The position numbers and the translations under genes are program-made. The notes under the pieces are model-generated. The model saw only the letters and a list, made by a program, of their open reading frames with translations, had not been told where the DNA came from and ran no database searches. This document shows, one piece after another, positions 44,666 through 57,969 of a DNA stretch of 64,000 nucleotides; position 1 is the stretch's first letter, and each line of letters opens with the position of its first letter. Source of the DNA: Hemibagrus wyckioides (taxonomy: Eukaryota; Chordata; Actinopteri; Siluriformes; Bagridae). The stretch covers positions 9,770,205 through 9,834,204 of the forward strand of contig NC_080726.1 in NCBI RefSeq assembly GCF_019097595.1. Reading direction: 5' to 3'.

Positions 44666-47600
44666 TCAGAGCAGAGCGATCGGAGTGTTTGTCACCGTGG
44701 AATGGAGACCTGACATGCTGTCTGTGCCGGTGAAGTCGCTCGAACACAGTCCAGTGACGTAAAGGTCAGAAACACTCGCCTGCAGCGCTGCTTCTGATCC
44801 AGCTGTGTTCACCTGCTCACCCCCTGAGCCACAGCCCTTCCCACAATCCCCGACATGATCAGGGCTGAGTTGCTCAGATGTGCTGGACATGTCCATGAGA
44901 GTCAGCGGATCTGAAGCCAAACTGTCATTCCTAAGCTCCTCCCAGAGACAACCTGCAGAGAGTGATATGGCATCAACTTGATAGAGCAGTTAATCACAAC
45001 TTACATTTATCTCATTTATACAACCGAGTGGTAACAGAGGGTTAAGGGCATGGTTCATGGGCTCAGCAGTGGCAGCTTAACAGTATTGGGATTCAAACTC
45101 GCAACCTTCCAATCAGTAGTCCAGCACCTTATCCACTGAGTGACCACATTCTAGATGTTTCTTCCCTATTACCTAACAGCTGTCTAGTATCCTTCTTCAC
45201 GTAGTTAAGGTTTCATCGCTTCTTTTGAGTTCATTCATGTAGGAAAACACAATTATCATTTCATTCTAGATTTAATCAAGAATTTATGTTCTCAGTACAC
45301 ACGGCACCATGCACTGTAGACACGTAGGCGGTCAACATCAGTAACATCTGTCAGTAATTAAATTTCCCCTACGGCGGGTTAATAAAGGTACATCATTATA
45401 TCTATCTGTCATCTCCCTATCTGTGTATCTAGCCATCTAACTGTCAAATGTATCTAAATAATAAATGTACAGTACACATAAGTAAACAAACTAAATAATA
45501 AACAACAGTATATGGTTGGCATTCAATAGATAATCTATTTTATGCATGATACAAACATTCAGTGGTTCATGAAAGCTGGCTTCAGTAATTGGTGTATTTT
45601 GGTCAAGGTAGATCCAGAGAGATGTAAACTCTGTACAGACAGGAGATGGAGCTCAGGATCAGACCCTGGAACTGCACCATTATGCTGCCTTAATAACTTT
45701 GTGGTGTCATGTACTGTTGTACCTTTTACGAAACATTCAAATGAATATGGTATGCTTTGTCTAGTTGAACATCTGATTTCCTACCATGAAGTTGCAGGTC
45801 TGTTAGGCTTGGATTGAGCATGTCTATGTCGTTACTCAGGTCCCCCTCCATGAGGAGCTCCTGCATGCTTCCCAAAGCACTGTGGCTGGCCTGTAGAGCA
45901 GCGCTGTAGCTCGGTGGTGTGTGTGCAGGTAAAGGTGAGTCCAGGCTGCCAGTCCTAGGTGGCAACTGTGTGCTGGGCTGCTGGGGGATGGAGGGGTAGA
46001 ATGAGAAGCCTTGGGGACTAGAGGGCAGGTAAGGGAGCTGCTGGGAGGCAGTTTGTGATGGTAAACTGTAATAACTGTAATATGGTCGTCTTTGGTGAGT
46101 CGTGGGAGTGTATGGAGGAGGAAGGCTGACTCTGGGGAACTGATTGTGTGTGTGGTTGTTGAGTTGGGCAGAGATGGACCTGGGCTTCTCTGGTCTATCA
46201 CCCAGAAGATGATCCAGTAATTCTGTAAGATTCACAAAGGATATTTAACTTAATTTCTTACTAATTTCATCACTTGCATGAAAGTGCACATACATTAATC
46301 AGGCATAACATTATGACCACCTGCCTAATATTGTGTCGGTCCACCATTTTTCTGCCAAAACAGCCCTGACCCGTCATGTACTGTGTATTCTGACACCTTT
46401 GTATCAGAACCAGCATTAACTTCTTCAGCAATTTGAGCAACAGTAGCTCTTCTTTTGGATCGGATCACATGGACAAACCATTGCTCCCCATGTGCATCAG
46501 TGAGCCTTGGCCACCCATGACCCTGTCTCCGGTTCACCACTGTTCCTTCCTTGGACCACTTCTGATAGATACTGACCACTGCAGACCGGGAACACCCCAA
46601 AAGAGCTGGAGTTTTGGAGATGCTCTGATCCACAATCTGGCTGTGTATTTTGTATTTTTTTGGCAGTGTTATTCACTTCACCTGTCAGTGCTCATAATGT
46701 TACGCCTGATCGTTGTATGTAAGACATTTAATTCATCATAACATAAGTGCCATTTCATTTGCACAGCTATAAAATATTACATGTGCATACATTCAATCTG
46801 AAATAATTAAGTGCGGACCCACAAAGTTTGAGTCTTTCTGAAACTGCTGATGTCCTGGGATTGTCAATGGAGTTTACAACTGATGGTATGAAAAACAAAA
46901 AACATTCAAAGAGGAGCAATTCCACAGGCAGAAATACCTCAAGAAGAATGTCCAGATTAGTTGACTCACACTACTCACAATACAAACACTGTATTTGAGC
47001 AGAAAAGCCTCTCAGAAGAAGTGAAACAGAAGACCACACCAGGTTCCCTTCCTATCAGCTAAGAACATGAATCTGAGACAACATTGAGAACATACAGTAT
47101 TCACTATCACTGGATATCATCTGACCTTTTTCCAGTCTTCAACTGTCCAATTACCCATTGCTGAGGTGTTCCTTATAAAATGTCAGGCACATTTTCTTTC
47201 AAAGGAAAATACTGTAGAGCTGTTTTTCATAATAAGCCATGTGGAATACCTTTCATTAGCTAAGCTGTGCTCACCTGGTCTGGCCATGCTCCTTCGTACT
47301 GTCACAGGATCCTTCCTCCTCCACTTCTGCAGCTCTTCTTGCATCTTCTCCACTTTGGCTGGGTTGAGCGCCCACAGGCAGCCCTTCCGTGACGAGTTCC
47401 CCTTCTTGTTCTCAACTTTCTCAAAGCACTTGTTCAAGGAGAGGTTGTGACGAATGGAGTTCTTCCAGCCATCAGGTGCTGTCTGATCAAGCAAAAATGA
47501 AATCTGAGACTGAGAAGAATATTGGCTCTCTACATGCAGGACATGATATCATGTAAAGGTACAAAGCCTTTAAACGGCTCAGGTCTTAGAAAAGTGGTTT

Positions 47601-50600
47601 CCATATGCAAAACTTTGGAAAGATTTCTAATTGATGATAAATTCATGTCTAATAAGAAAAAGTCAAGGTTACTCAAGATTTGATGTTAGATATTGGTGTA
47701 ACTGTTGACTATTCATCATTTTCATCACGTTTATGCAACGGATTTTCACGTTTCTTTATAGCGATCCAAAGCGCAATGGTTTCAGGGCAGATTTAATTTG
47801 ACAACCAGAAGACATCCTGAGATAATACAGAAGGAATGCATCTGCATCGTTTTAACTTATGCCTGCAGACTATTCGTGACTGATGATTGGCAGCTCCTAT
47901 GAAAAATACTGAAAGGTGCCATGATGACCCCTGGCAACCCTTCAGTAAAGATGCACAGAACATAAATATACTGTATTCTAATATAATACTGTGCCATGAA
48001 TAAGGCTACTTAATGAATTGTCACTGAAAAATGCGGCTTACACACAGAAGAGTAATATTATTGTCATTCATCCACCAAATCGAAATGAATGTAAACATAC
48101 TATCGCTTCTACAAACCCGCACATTGTCTCGAAAGGAATTTCATCGTTCTGCCTCAAACTTGAGTTAACGCGTGCGATGTGTATATGCCTCAGCTGCTCT
48201 TTACTTACTGTATAGTACTGTAAAGACAGTGGAGCTGCTCAAGGTCTGAATCTGTGTTTTACACGCATGGCAACCAACACAGTGTCATGCTAATCTCTTT
48301 ATTAGATAAGCCTGTCTGAAGCCAAACCAAGACAGCAGGTGAAGACATAGAAATCAAGCTATAACGGGCATAGCCCAGGGCAGCTCCAGCACAGAGCTCC
48401 ACTTGTGTTCGTGATTCTTCATCATTGATCATGACTGGGACTTTGCCAGGTTAATGTCCCCAGGAGCAATGGAAAGGTTTGCCAGGCAGTACAACCTAGT
48501 GTATCATTTTCAGAAAGAAATATCCTTTTTTATGTCATGAATACAAATGTGTGTCAGAATTAAATAGAAGTAGGAGATCTTTGTCACATGATCATGGGAC
48601 AGAGTATCGTTGCAGGAGTTAAGAATTAAAGCCTGTAAAAGTACCTTGAAGTAAGGGAAGTGCTCTGTCATGAAACTGTAGATCTCACTAACAGGCAGGC
48701 TACCAGTCCTGCTGTTCCTCAGAGCCATGAAAATAAGAATGCTGAAACAGATGAGGAAAATAACTCTCTTAAGGAATTAAAGAAATGGTTAATCTATTTA
48801 AAGTTCTATCTTTGGGGAATTAGGATTTTTGTGAGGCACAAAAACAGACGACTGATTTAATCTAATAACTCCATTACTGCCATGCTCAGTGTGCATTACT
48901 AAGACTAGCTCTATGAACCAAAGGTTATAAAGGTTATATAAACCACACAACTCCATGCATTCACATTCAGTAAGACCTTATCATAGAGTTAGTATTAATA
49001 TTTTACATTAACATTCCTATAACTGACATTCACACATTATTTAACATAAACAAATCATGCAGTGGCATTAATGACATCATAAATAACATTAACAAAATAA
49101 CTAACACACGTAGGGATAAATAATAATAACCCAATTTAATATTAAAAAATTAAATACAGAAGTAAACATCCATAGAAATTGTAAAATGAATATCTACAAT
49201 ATATTATTACAATATATTATCTATAATAAGATATTTTACAAGCTAGCTGGCAAAATCCACCGCTGAGGCTGAGGCAAGGAATTTATTTTCATCATGATTT
49301 GAACAAACATTACCGTAAAGGTGTTAACTTTAAAACAAGTGTCAATTAGTACCTGTGCAACCCTAGTTTGTTCTTTGTTAACATTAGTTATGGTGACTTA
49401 ATAAGAAGTTTCTGCTTTGTTAAAGTTCAGTTCAGTAAATAATGGTAGTTATGTGACCGTCGATGTCAAGCATTACGAGAAAAAAAAAAGAATGAATGAA
49501 TGAATGAATGAATGAATAAATAAATAAATAATTTTTGAGAAGTTATTTGTTGTCGCTACAATTTCGAATTAAAAATGCTAATAATAGCTGGTTGGTAGCT
49601 GGCTAATTTATAGAATCAGATTGTAATTTTTACAGTCATCCTACAGGTGGAATTGCAATTGACTCCACAATACTAGCTAAAATGTATATGTATGTACAAA
49701 TACATGTACAAATTGTGTAAAGTAAATCATTTCCATAAGATTTCTACATATATATATATATATATATATAAAACTATACATAAAAATATATAAAACTACA
49801 TTTAGACAGCTAGAAGGAATTACAGCGGTGTCTCTAAAAAGCAATTGAGCTAAATTGATGATATCGTATCTTCGAATGTCTGCACTATATGAAAATATAA
49901 AAGCTCAGATGTCTTAAACTGAGTACAGAGTTCATCACACACCTGCATGCCTCAGGGAGTGATTTGTTGAGGGCAGGTGTGTTACTTCAGTACAGGATAA
50001 AGGAGGCTTGTGTGCTTACCTATAGGAGTAGATGGGTTTGGGGTATTGCGGCTGGACTGAACCATCTCGACTGGTTTGTGGGGAGAGGCTTTGGTAAGAA
50101 TAGCGTGAGCTGATTTCTATTCCTCCCGATGAATATTCGGCAGGAAACTGGAGAAAACGCATCAAAATGAATGTCATGCAGTGACAGTTTTATTAATTGT
50201 AAGCTGAACAAATGTATAAATAATAAAAAGATGCATTCAGGTTTTGTAATATATTGCAATTTCAAAAACTATGGCTGAATCACAAAAATGTTTGCCCAGC
50301 CTTTCTACAAAACCGCACATACTTTTCCCTAAATACTGTACACATGTTGAGCCTCCTCAAAGGAGGTGGTGGCTCAGTGGTTAAGGCTCTGGGTTACTGA
50401 GCATTCAAGCCCAAGCACTGCCAAGTTGCCACTGTTAGGCCCTTGAGCAAAGCCTTAACCCTCTCTTCTCCAGGAGTGCTGCATCATGGCTGACCCTGGC
50501 TTCCTAACAAGCTAGGATATGCAAGGGAAAGAATTCCACTATGCTGTAGAGTGTATGTGATGATTAAAGGCTTCTGCTGTCTTGTACTGGTTCTTTTATT

Positions 50601-53097
50601 ATTATTTTCTGTCACTGAGATTATGTAGAACATCATCTTGCCAATGTTTTGATTGCAAGTATGAAACACCTCCAAACTATTCCTTTGTTATCATACGTTG
50701 CATTTCTTGTTGACACATGCACATGAGTTCAGCTGCAGGACTGATATTGACTTTCCAGGGTAAATAAGAATGCATAACTGGAACTGGATAAATACCTTTA
50801 TTGTATTCCATAGTGCATGAAAAATATCACCATCTATCACTGCACATGAATGCATTTACCAATACGAACTTATGCATATTGAACCACACACAGACACCCA
50901 GGTTACCTGTTGGTGCAGGGGGCTGATGGTGCTGTATGCACTGTGAGTAGACGTGGAGTAACTAGGTGGATCTTCAGGCCTGTTCTGCATCTGATCAGTG
51001 CTCTCCTCAGCTCCCTGCCCCCCGAAAACAGCCCATAAGATCATTTGGAACATGCATACAAAGTAGTTCATTAATGTTAATATTGCCCTATAGTGAAGTT
51101 ATCTGCAATCACATCTGCCTGTCTAACATTCCTCTACTCAAAGAAGTCTCGCCCCTGGCAATGCAACTGCACTGGCAAAATTAGATTTCTCAAAGATCTG
51201 ACAGACTTATCATCTATCTACCTATGCCTCCTTAAAGACTGCTACATTAGTCCTTTTTTTAATTTATTTATTTAAAACTTAAACCCTGCCTACTTTCAGG
51301 GTCATCACCATTAGTGGATTTCCATTAGGGTGCTATTACAAGGTGTGCTTTGGTGACCCAGATCAGAATAACTGTTGGTTATTTCTAAAATGCAAAATAT
51401 CACATCAACATAGCTGATGAAAACAATTGTGTATATATATATATTTTTATCGCACTAATCATATCTTCAAATCATGTCACAAAAACAGTCTGGATTGATC
51501 TGGATGTTGACTACAAGCTAGTAGTTCAGGTTTACCTGCTTACCTACTTTGAGGTGTAGGACATCGGCTTTTTTGACATTTCAAATAGAATAACAGTAAT
51601 CTAGTCTACATATATAATAATTAGAAAGTGGATTTTTGATCTGTGAATTATTTAATCGGTTTATTTAATCTGCTTTAAATCTGCTCTTTACTGTCAACAT
51701 ATACATGGATGACATGCTTGCAGGTAAAACTTGTTTATCTGTGAGTTTGGAGATAGATATTTTACATTATCAATAGGTGAATAAAGTATTTTCCGGTTTA
51801 TTGAACTCGTTTTTGACTAAAATGCCACATATACATTAAACTATTTAATACTGAATTTACAAACTGTCTTGAAATGACTGACTGGACAAACCCTAAAGCC
51901 ATCTCCCATCTCCCATTTGCGTACATGTTCATTTTATATCAATGAAAATAAATTATTTTGCCACAGATAAGTCCATTTTTAATTCAAACTTTATTCGAAA
52001 GAATCATATTTAATATCTAAAATCATAGGGAAAGAAAAAATCAGTTATCTATTTAACCTCTTACCATAAACATGGAGGACTGTACAGTGGTGCTGAGTGA
52101 AGTCCAGCTATTCTGCTCTTCAATGTCAACATTAACTGGAGTGAGCGATTCGGGTAGTTTACTCTCCCTGAGGCAGCAATACAGCGAAGATCCAGTGACT
52201 TCTCCATCGCTGTACTGCCTCCCGTAAGGGTGAAATCGCTTGTCTTTGCTTGATTCGGACTCCAGATCCGCACAGCTCCCATCCACACTGTGCCTCCTGA
52301 AGCGTTCTGCAGCTCCACTCTTCAGCCTGTAGATGATGCTGTCTCTCTGAGAGCTGGTGACAGAGGCTTGTGCACTGCTGGATTTCAGACACTAGACACG
52401 GCACAGCAAAATGAAAGCGTCATCTGTTTATCCACATGTCACTGATGTAATACAGTGTGAGGCTGTGATTCTATCTTAATCATCAGCAAGCACATTAGCG
52501 TACATCTAGGATCACGATCAGGTCAATAAAAAAGGTAAAAAGTCTTCTACATTTTTTTATTTCAGATTGGAAACTTCGACCTAGACAGTAATAAAAGTTA
52601 CACTAAAAAAAAAACATTAAGAGAGGGCATCACCTGCTGTCCTAGTTTTACTCTAAAAGACTGTATAAAAATGCAAAGATATGTATGGCCCCTTTATCTA
52701 ATAATGATTACATTAAAGCATTTGATGTGATATATGAGCTGTCACATATTAATATAGATCAAATAAACCTGACAAGGTTAAATTCAGGCACTGTGCCTCC
52801 AGGGCACCTTGTCCTTAGATGGTGCCTTGTGTTGAGGTTCATGGCCTCCTTAAGCTATAGAGGCATAAAGCATGTGCATACTCATGCATGCAGCTGCCTG
52901 GCAGCAGTAACCTCTTAACAGACACGGAGCATCTCCAACAAATTCACTGAGCAGGTAATATTTTTTTACTAGGTTTAGAGAAATCAGACCTGTGAGAGTG
53001 GCATTTGCAAGCTGGTCGATTCCAGCAGTGCAGTCTGAACGCTTTGTGGTGGGCTGCCGCTGACTGCAGGTGAGAAAGATCCTGGATTTATAGACAT
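44666..53097 (-). CDS. foxn1: Forkhead transcription factor FOXN1
   Basis: Eight coding exons on the minus strand, 53097-52990, 52391-52065, 51014-50907, 50147-50020, 48741-48645, 47482-47275, 46222-45785 and 44952-44666, join in frame to 566 aa. The forkhead domain starts at PKPIYSYS (residue 217) and includes [33 protein letters not shown] and [19 protein letters not shown], then [20 protein letters not shown], close to mammalian FOXN1. The C-terminal region keeps [23 protein letters not shown] and the acidic [18 protein letters not shown], the family activation segment. FOXN1 drives thymic epithelial differentiation and T-cell development, and in mammals hair keratinisation. The first exon (starting [14 protein letters not shown]) is an inference: phase fits, but its donor (CAG then GTCTGA) is weak. 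The rest is secure. It converges on unc119, the mammalian arrangement. Confidence 0.93.
45000..45150 (-). repeat. SINE-like fragment in a foxn1 intron
   Basis: ACTTACATTTATCTCATTTAT, GAGGGTTAAGGGCATGGTTC, CAGCAGTGGCAGCTTAACAG and GGGATTCAAACTCGCAACC follow the same order as 60905-61080. This is a tRNA-derived SINE read in antisense, with GGTTGCGAGTTTGAATCCC serving as a B-box-like block. Confidence 0.6.
46293..46715 (-). mobile_element. Short Tc1-type non-autonomous element, copy 6 (internally deleted)
   Basis: The inner ends AATCAGGCATAACATTATGA and ATAATGTTACGCCTGATCG frame the element; the outer bases are altered. The minus strand keeps [35 protein letters not shown] and [18 protein letters not shown] in one frame of about 100 codons. 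The transposase start is deleted. It lies in a foxn1 intron. Confidence 0.88.
46815..47160 (+). repeat. Decayed Tc1 fragment in a foxn1 intron
   Basis: GAGTCTTTCTGAAACTGCTGA, GAGGAGCAATTCCACAGGCA, CAGAAGACCACACCAGGTTC and ATCAGCTAAGAACATGAATC line up, with gaps, with the sense strand of a Tc1 family whose fold-back derivative is at 9279-10221. No frame survives. Confidence 0.6.
49750..49772. repeat. (TA)n microsatellite
   Basis: A short TA run in the foxn1 intron between the exons at 48645-48741 and 50020-50147. An ATGA/ATAA run lies nearby at 49493-49531. Confidence 0.85.
50365..50580 (+). mobile_element. tRNA-derived SINE in a foxn1 intron
   Basis: The head GGTGGCTCAGTGGTTAAGGC with ATTCAAGCCCAAGC gives A-box and B-box-like blocks. 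Then follow CCAAGTTGCCACTGTTAGGC, CCTTAACCCTCTCTTCTCCA, GGAGTGCTGCATCATGGCTG and a tail GTATGTGATGATTAAAGGCT. It matches fragments at 26870-27010 and 35094-35270. Confidence 0.75.
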
Positions 53098-54119
53098 CTG
53101 TCCCTAGTGAGAGCAACCCTATGAAGAATGAAGAATGTAGTGATATTTATTATTGCATCAGTTCAAAACTCACAAAATTGTAGCCGTTTAATTTGTGGAT
53201 AAGACTGTCACAACTAACTAGATGCAATAGCTCCATATAATATACAAAATGTTTGGGTAAAGAGAAAAAATACTATTAAACCGATACATTTTTTTTCTCT
53301 ATTAATAGCCAGATTAATACACTATTTGGTAAATTTAGCCATCTAAATGTATTTCAAATTTTCAGAATCACACTGAACCATTTGCGGTCAACTGTATAGA
53401 AACAAAAATACAGAAATCTGCACACTGGTACAGTATCTCTGTCATTAAATTTCCCCGAACATCTTTGTTTAACCCTTTCATTCTGAGTTGAGCTGTTCTG
53501 ATTTCCCATCAATAAAACTTTTAACCTAATGAGTATGCTTGTGTGCATTTGTTAAAATGGTTACGATCATTATTTTTAGTCTGTTAGCCTCCCTATTCGT
53601 TTCTGAAATCACTATAAAGGCAAAATTTAACAGCTAACCTTTAAGCAGTTGAACATTTAACTAAACTGACAAATTACAGTAGCCCCATGAACATCCAGCT
53701 CAGTCCCACAGGAAACCCACTCCAGTAATTATTACTATTTTTGCTTGTACCTGCCCACAATATATTTCTAATGAAGGTAGCTTCACAAGATAGCAACAAA
53801 TTGAAAATGGCTAATGTATATGCTAACCAAGATAAAGTAATCTTGATAACCATGATAATTGTCAACTTGATAATTGATTTCTTTGTCCTTCAAGCTCCAT
53901 ATCTGACTGCCTGCTCCCAACTGCATTAAATGACAAAAATGGCCACTGATGTGATATTTTTTGTTGTTGGGTTCCACGGGATCGAACTCCCGAGGCATGC
54001 CTCTACTCCCAGGTTCACTAGGTAACGACTATAAAGCAGTTAGCAAAAACATTCTTTGCATATTATCACTATTAGTGGTGGTTTACTCTACTTAAATCAA
54101 TTTTATACACACTGGGTAT

Positions 54120-54330
54120 GTATATTCAATTAAATTAAATAAAAGTTATTCGTATAGCGCTTTTAGCAGTGGAGATTTTATAAAGTACATGTTATAATGC
54201 AGTTATAAAGTTCAAAATATGCCTGAGGCAATGGTGGCAAGGAAAAACTCCTTGAGATGATTATTCGGAAGAAACCTTGAGAGGAACCAGGCTCAGAAGG
54301 AAACCCATCCTCATCTGGGTGACACTAGAT
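54120..54330 (+). repeat. Dispersed fish repeat
   Basis: Contains TTATTCGTATAGCGCTTTTAGC, GGCAAGGAAAAACTCCTTGAG, GAAGAAACCTTGAGAGGAACC and AACCCATCCTCATCTGGGTG, a widely shared interspersed repeat of fish genomes. A much decayed relative is at 61370-61530. Confidence 0.7.
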
Positions 54331-54939
54331 AGTAAATAATGTCCTTTCTACAGCTGTTTATAGTCAAGTGGAGTGTATCCTCTCAGAAATACTGTTTGCA
54401 TCATGTTGTGTTAGTAACATCGCTACGAAAGAGTTACTTAAGCTGGGTACCAGTCTCTACCTTTAGTCTGTTATAAATGCATAAAAACTCACATTACTTC
54501 ACTGTTTAGGTAATGCCCTGTATTTTGCACAGTTGCTATCATAGGTTTAGTGTAAATATAAAACATAGCATGAAAAATCTAACCAGCATCCATCATGACA
54601 CAAATAAAAAAAAATAATGTAATTAATCTTTAAAATGGCTTTTGCCTTCACTCAGTATCGAACAGCATATTGTGATTGATGATTATAGTTTTAATACTAA
54701 TAACACAATATTGATTGCCACAGAGAAGGGTTATTTTAACTTTGAGTTATTTTAGAATTTTCACGTTTTTCTGATGGAGGTATTCTAAATGTTCAAGGTT
54801 GGTGCAATTTACAATCTGGTCTCTTAGAAAAATTCACATACAGTTTGATTGCAACAGCTTCTATGCAACAAATATAATACACAAATAGCAAAAGATGCTG
54901 GAAATAAATTGTAGGTGAATTCTAAGACTGGTAGATATT

Positions 54940-55210
54940 ATAATATATATGGCCAAAAGTATGTGGGCACTCTTTTTCACTCTTCTGGGAAGGATTTCCA
55001 TAGATTTTGGAATGTGGCAGTGAGGATTTGTGTTCATTCAGATACAGGAGCATTAGTGGTGTCAAACAGTGATGTGGAGCTGCAAGTGTATGAGGATATT
55101 TCGTAAACTTGCCTAAAGTTATTCTGTAAAGTTGCCTATTTGATGAAGCAGAAGAACGTACCCACAAGTCTATCAGCAAGAACCACTGTTCCAACCTTCA
55201 CCTAGAAACT
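54940..55210 (+). repeat. Tc1-type MITE fragment
   Basis: Begins ATATATGGCCAAAAGTATGTGGGCACTC, then CTTCTGGGAAGGATTTCCATAGATTTTGG and GATTTGTGTTCATTCAGATAC, a known type of short Tc1-derived fish element. The right inverted end was not found. Confidence 0.6.
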
Positions 55211-55341
55211 ACTTCGTTTTCTATATTTACGTCTGTTGGGTAACATTTTATCACACAGTTGCTAAATATAAGTTAGACCAGGGGTTCTCACATGTTCTCC
55301 ACCGTGACCCATGTGTTCAAATATTAAGCTAATTATTTATA

Positions 55342-55781
55342 CACTGACAAGCATAATATTATGACCACCTGTCTAATATTGTGTTGGTCCCCCTTTTGCT
55401 GCCAAAATGCAGCAAACTGTGATGCACTGTGTATTCTGACAACTTTCTATCAGAACCAGCATTAACTTCTTCAGCAATTTGAGCAACAGTAGCTCGTCTG
55501 TTAGATCGGATCACACGGGCCAGCCTTAACTCCCCACGTGCATCAATGAACCTTGGCGCCCATGACCCTGTCACCGGTTCACCACTGTTCCTTCCTTGGA
55601 CCACTTTTGATAGATACTGACCACTGCAGACCGGGAACACCCCACAAGAGCTGCAGTTTTGAGGACGAAATGTTCACTTGCTGCTTAATATATCCCACCC
55701 ACTAACAGGTGCCATGATGAGGAGATAATCAATGTTATTCACTTCACCTGTCAGTGCTCATAATGTTATGGCTGATCAGTG
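55342..55781 (-). mobile_element. Short Tc1-type non-autonomous element, copy 7
   Basis: 440 bp with ends CACTGACAAGCATAATATTA and GTTATGGCTGATCAGTG next to TA. The minus strand keeps [18 protein letters not shown] and a truncated [13 protein letters not shown] block. The start of the transposase segment is deleted. Confidence 0.88.
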
Positions 55782-57948
55782 TATGTGTACAGTAATGTAA
55801 AAATATGTTTGGTTATTTATTAAAGCCATATATCTTTTTGTTACTAGGTTTTCACCACAGAACACTTCTACTTACTTAAACCCATTTAATTCAAACCATC
55901 AAACTATAATAATAATAATTATAATTTCACTGACTCAGAGCTGGACATGTCCAAATCTCTCGCTCTGTCAGCTGTTCTGCCCATGTTCATTGTTGGGTAA
56001 CTTCTTAACAGTCACTGCTCTTCTTTCTCAAGTAAGCATTTTCACAGTGAAACTGTCTGCCTGCAACTTTGCAATGAGGGAATATATATTTCTTATTTTA
56101 GACGGTTGATACCTGATACACAGAACAAGAAAGACACGTGTCCACAGGTGAGTTACTGGAACCGCTGTCTCCGTTGACTTACAGTAAGAGCCTGAGAGGG
56201 AAACGAGACTCATTAAAATAGCCAACAAACCATGAAGCATTTGTCACAGAAAGGCAAATTTATCTGCAGAATGGAGACGAAGTGAAAGAGAGATGGGCGA
56301 GTTGGACTTCATGCGGAACACAGTGACAGTGTAACTGAGACTTGTAGAGGAAGTTGAGATGTCTTTATGCTTTATGTCTTTACCTTTGCGACTTGATTGA
56401 AAGCAGTCCGGTGTGCAAAGAGGAAAAGGCTGAGCAGACAGAATAGCTCACGTCCTGCTTGAGTTAAATGATATCTGATCCACTGTCTATTGGGATCACT
56501 TGCTTTAGATTTTTATATTCCTTGTATGGGGGCCTTTTATTAGTTTAGACTTTAATCTTCTACTAAACTATATTGTATGAATTTTTGAAAAATATCATTA
56601 ACATGTTTTATCATTTTCAACTTGCCAACTATATGCAGTGTGTTGCAGATCCTGTCATGGATCAGTGCACACAGTTGGACTTTAACCACAGTGCAAAGTA
56701 AATCTAAAAAGTATTTACCTCAGTGATCTCTTGCTTGTTCCATGCATGTCAATGCAACATCCTGTACAGTTCTGATTGACATTTTAAATGGACTGTGTTT
56801 CTCCCTTTACCATGTCATTCATCATGTCAATAGCACTTTTTTCTTCCTTCTCTACACTTCGGCTGTTTTTTTTTTTATTTTCCCTCTGATGTGCAAATCA
56901 TTGAGAGCGAATGTCATCAGCATCAGAGAAAATGCCGTACATCTCTTCCTGCAGATCTGCCTGGTCTGTGGTTTGTCTGTCACTGAATAATAGTCACATT
57001 CTTGACTTAATACATACACCTTCTTACATAATATTTGACGTGTCATGTAATGAGTAATTGACAGAAGTATGCTATGCTGGCGAAAGTGGCTTTTTTTCTC
57101 CTGTCCCACTTGAACTATGCTAAACATCATATATGTTGTTTACTGTAGCATGCCAAACATTTGTAAAGCATTTCCAGCACAGAGGGATGTCACACTGCCA
57201 TGACATACTGCTTCATAAACATCATATATATACGGCAGATGAGTAATCAACTCTTAACCATTAAATATCTGTCACAAATCATTCACTGCTTGCGTGCATC
57301 ATTTGGCTTTAAAGGTGTAATTTCATAAACAGTTAAAAACAATAATCTGAGAAAAGGGAGAGCTAAATTGCATAATTTGATAGGTTAGTGTTGACAGATT
57401 TATGGTTTTATAGGGCAAAGAAAAAGAGGCCCTGGTTATTGCTGTTGTGCTGACACAACCTACATGTGTGGAATACGCTTAGCTCTTTCCTTGCTATTAG
57501 ATCCTGAGACTTTGTTTATGGTTATGGTCCATCACCTACAAAATGATGCCAAACCGGTTGTTTTCACTGTAATACAAAGATTTTCCCCACTTTGATGCAT
57601 TTCATAAATGTCACCACACCTAACACTGCAGGTGTCAAAGCACTTGTTTGTCTATTCAAATATACTATAATACAATACAATAGTGTGAAAAGTTGTTGTT
57701 GATGATCTTTCGGCTGCTCCCTAGGTGTGTGAAAGGTTTATTTCTCCGATAATCCCCCCATTAATACTATAATAATTTGTTTTTAGACTGTGCAGTATGT
57801 TTAAAATCTATCCTTATTTTGCACATATTTGAGAACATTTATATGAGTAGTTATATGAGTATGTTATATATTTAATTCAAGGTGGCTCAGTGATTTGTCA
57901 CGTTACTGGAATGCTCTAGTCTCCCTTCTACACATGCATCTACATGTA

Positions 57949-57969
57949 CACACACACACACACACACAC
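57949..57969. repeat. (CA)n microsatellite
   Basis: About ten CA units in sequence without genes. Confidence 0.85.

Noticed and set aside
45836..46201. 121-codon minus-strand open frame
   Set aside because: It is an out-of-frame shadow of the large foxn1 exon 45785-46222.
53960..54030. Possible tRNA or tRNA-like sequence on the minus strand (GAGTTCGATCCCGTGG block)
   Set aside because: A B-box-like block is present, but no complete cloverleaf or acceptor stem could be paired by eye.
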